In this document: in pieces, positions 63,837 through 64,000 of the stretch
Position numbering within the stretch: position 1 is the first letter of the stretch
Layout: every line of letters begins with the position of its first letter
Assembly: GCF_000497755.1 (NCBI RefSeq)
Contig: NZ_AYOD01000015.1
Coordinates: forward strand, 124,001-188,000
Direction of reading: 5' to 3'
DNA: 64,000 nt
Source: Aliihoeflea sp. 2WW
Lineage (GTDB): Bacteria; Pseudomonadota; Alphaproteobacteria; Rhizobiales; Rhizobiaceae
Position numbers and translations under genes: made by a program
The notes under the pieces: generated by a model
What the model was told of the DNA's origin: nothing
Database searches by the model: none
Seen by the model: the letters and a program-made list of their open reading frames with translations, nothing else

Positions 63837-64000
63837 GCGCGCACACGCTGTCCGCCTTCGACGCGCGTCTCGTCGCCGAGGCCCGCGCGGCTCATCCCGG
63901 CGCCTTCGGTTCGCCCGCCCGTCGTGCCATTGGCTGGACCATCACGCTCGTGATCCTCGCCTATGTCGCCGGCTCGCTCTGGTATTTCGAGGTCTGGAAA
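63833..64000 (+). CDS. phnE: Second PhnE permease, N-terminal part (cut by window edge)
   Basis: The ATG at 63833 overlaps the phnE1 stop (ATGA), and 56 codons stay open to the edge. The fragment is a hydrophilic start followed by a membrane helix (GWTITLVILAYVAGSLWYF). Twin phnE genes are common in rhizobia. The rest, with any phnM or phnN, lies outside. Confidence 0.8.
   Translation, partial: MSAHTLSAFDARLVAEARAAHPGAFGSPARRAIGWTITLVILAYVAGSLWYFEVWK

Overview
The window is a high-GC bacterial chromosome segment, densely packed with same-strand operons that often overlap by ATGA. Several traits point to an alphaproteobacterium of the order Hyphomicrobiales (Rhizobiales): a fused MrpA-MrpB antiporter subunit, a full-length CtrA box in front of minCDE, a PhnF-controlled C-P lyase operon with Pho boxes, and short palindromic repeats of a kind I associate with rhizobial genomes. 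I cannot name the genus. No rRNA, tRNA, CRISPR array, transposase or integrase was seen.

Layout. 1-9966: a catabolic cluster. The start of a 5-oxoprolinase-type gene (minus strand, cut by the edge) diverges from an ureidoglycolate lyase-like gene, an Old Yellow Enzyme homologue, a YcsI/DUF1445 protein, a TRAP transporter, a DUF2848 protein, an amidase, a duplicated GlpM-like membrane protein and a LysR regulator. 10215-16145: a polysaccharide locus, with a trimodular protein (degenerate GH18, NodB deacetylase, GT2 synthase), a Wza-like export protein and a secreted GH18 chitinase. 16269-18155: a QuiC-type 3-dehydroshikimate dehydratase. 18294-21800: secDF flanked by two small proteins that share a C-terminal motif. 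21924-27954: a complete mrp/pha Na+(K+)/H+ antiporter operon. 28117-33350: a small secreted protein, then a three-gene operon (SARP-TPR regulator, PAP2-type phosphatase with an Asn-Lys repeat, subtilisin-like protease). The two promoters carry the same heptamer direct repeat at the same distance from the start codon.

33426-45548: assimilatory nitrate reduction, nasT-nasS then nrtABD-nirBD-nasA-cysG. The leader of nrtA shows a sigma-54-like promoter, tandem hexaloop hairpins and an intrinsic terminator, which is the layout expected for NasT antitermination. NtrC-like sites lie before both nasT and nrtA. 45753-47603: minCDE behind a CtrA box. 47986-55109: a second catabolic cluster with a LysR regulator, an ornithine cyclodeaminase-family enzyme, an M20 carbamoylase/amidase, a second TRAP transporter, a cupin and an RraA-type aldolase. 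55199-64000: phosphonate use, phnF divergent from phnGHIJK, a broken phnL, then phnD, phnC, phnE1 and the start of a second phnE, which is cut by the window edge.

The least explained part is the SARP/PAP2/subtilase operon with its co-regulated secreted protein. The clearest anomaly is phnL: no start codon precedes its Walker A motif in frame, and a fragment of the local palindromic repeat sits where its N-terminus should be.
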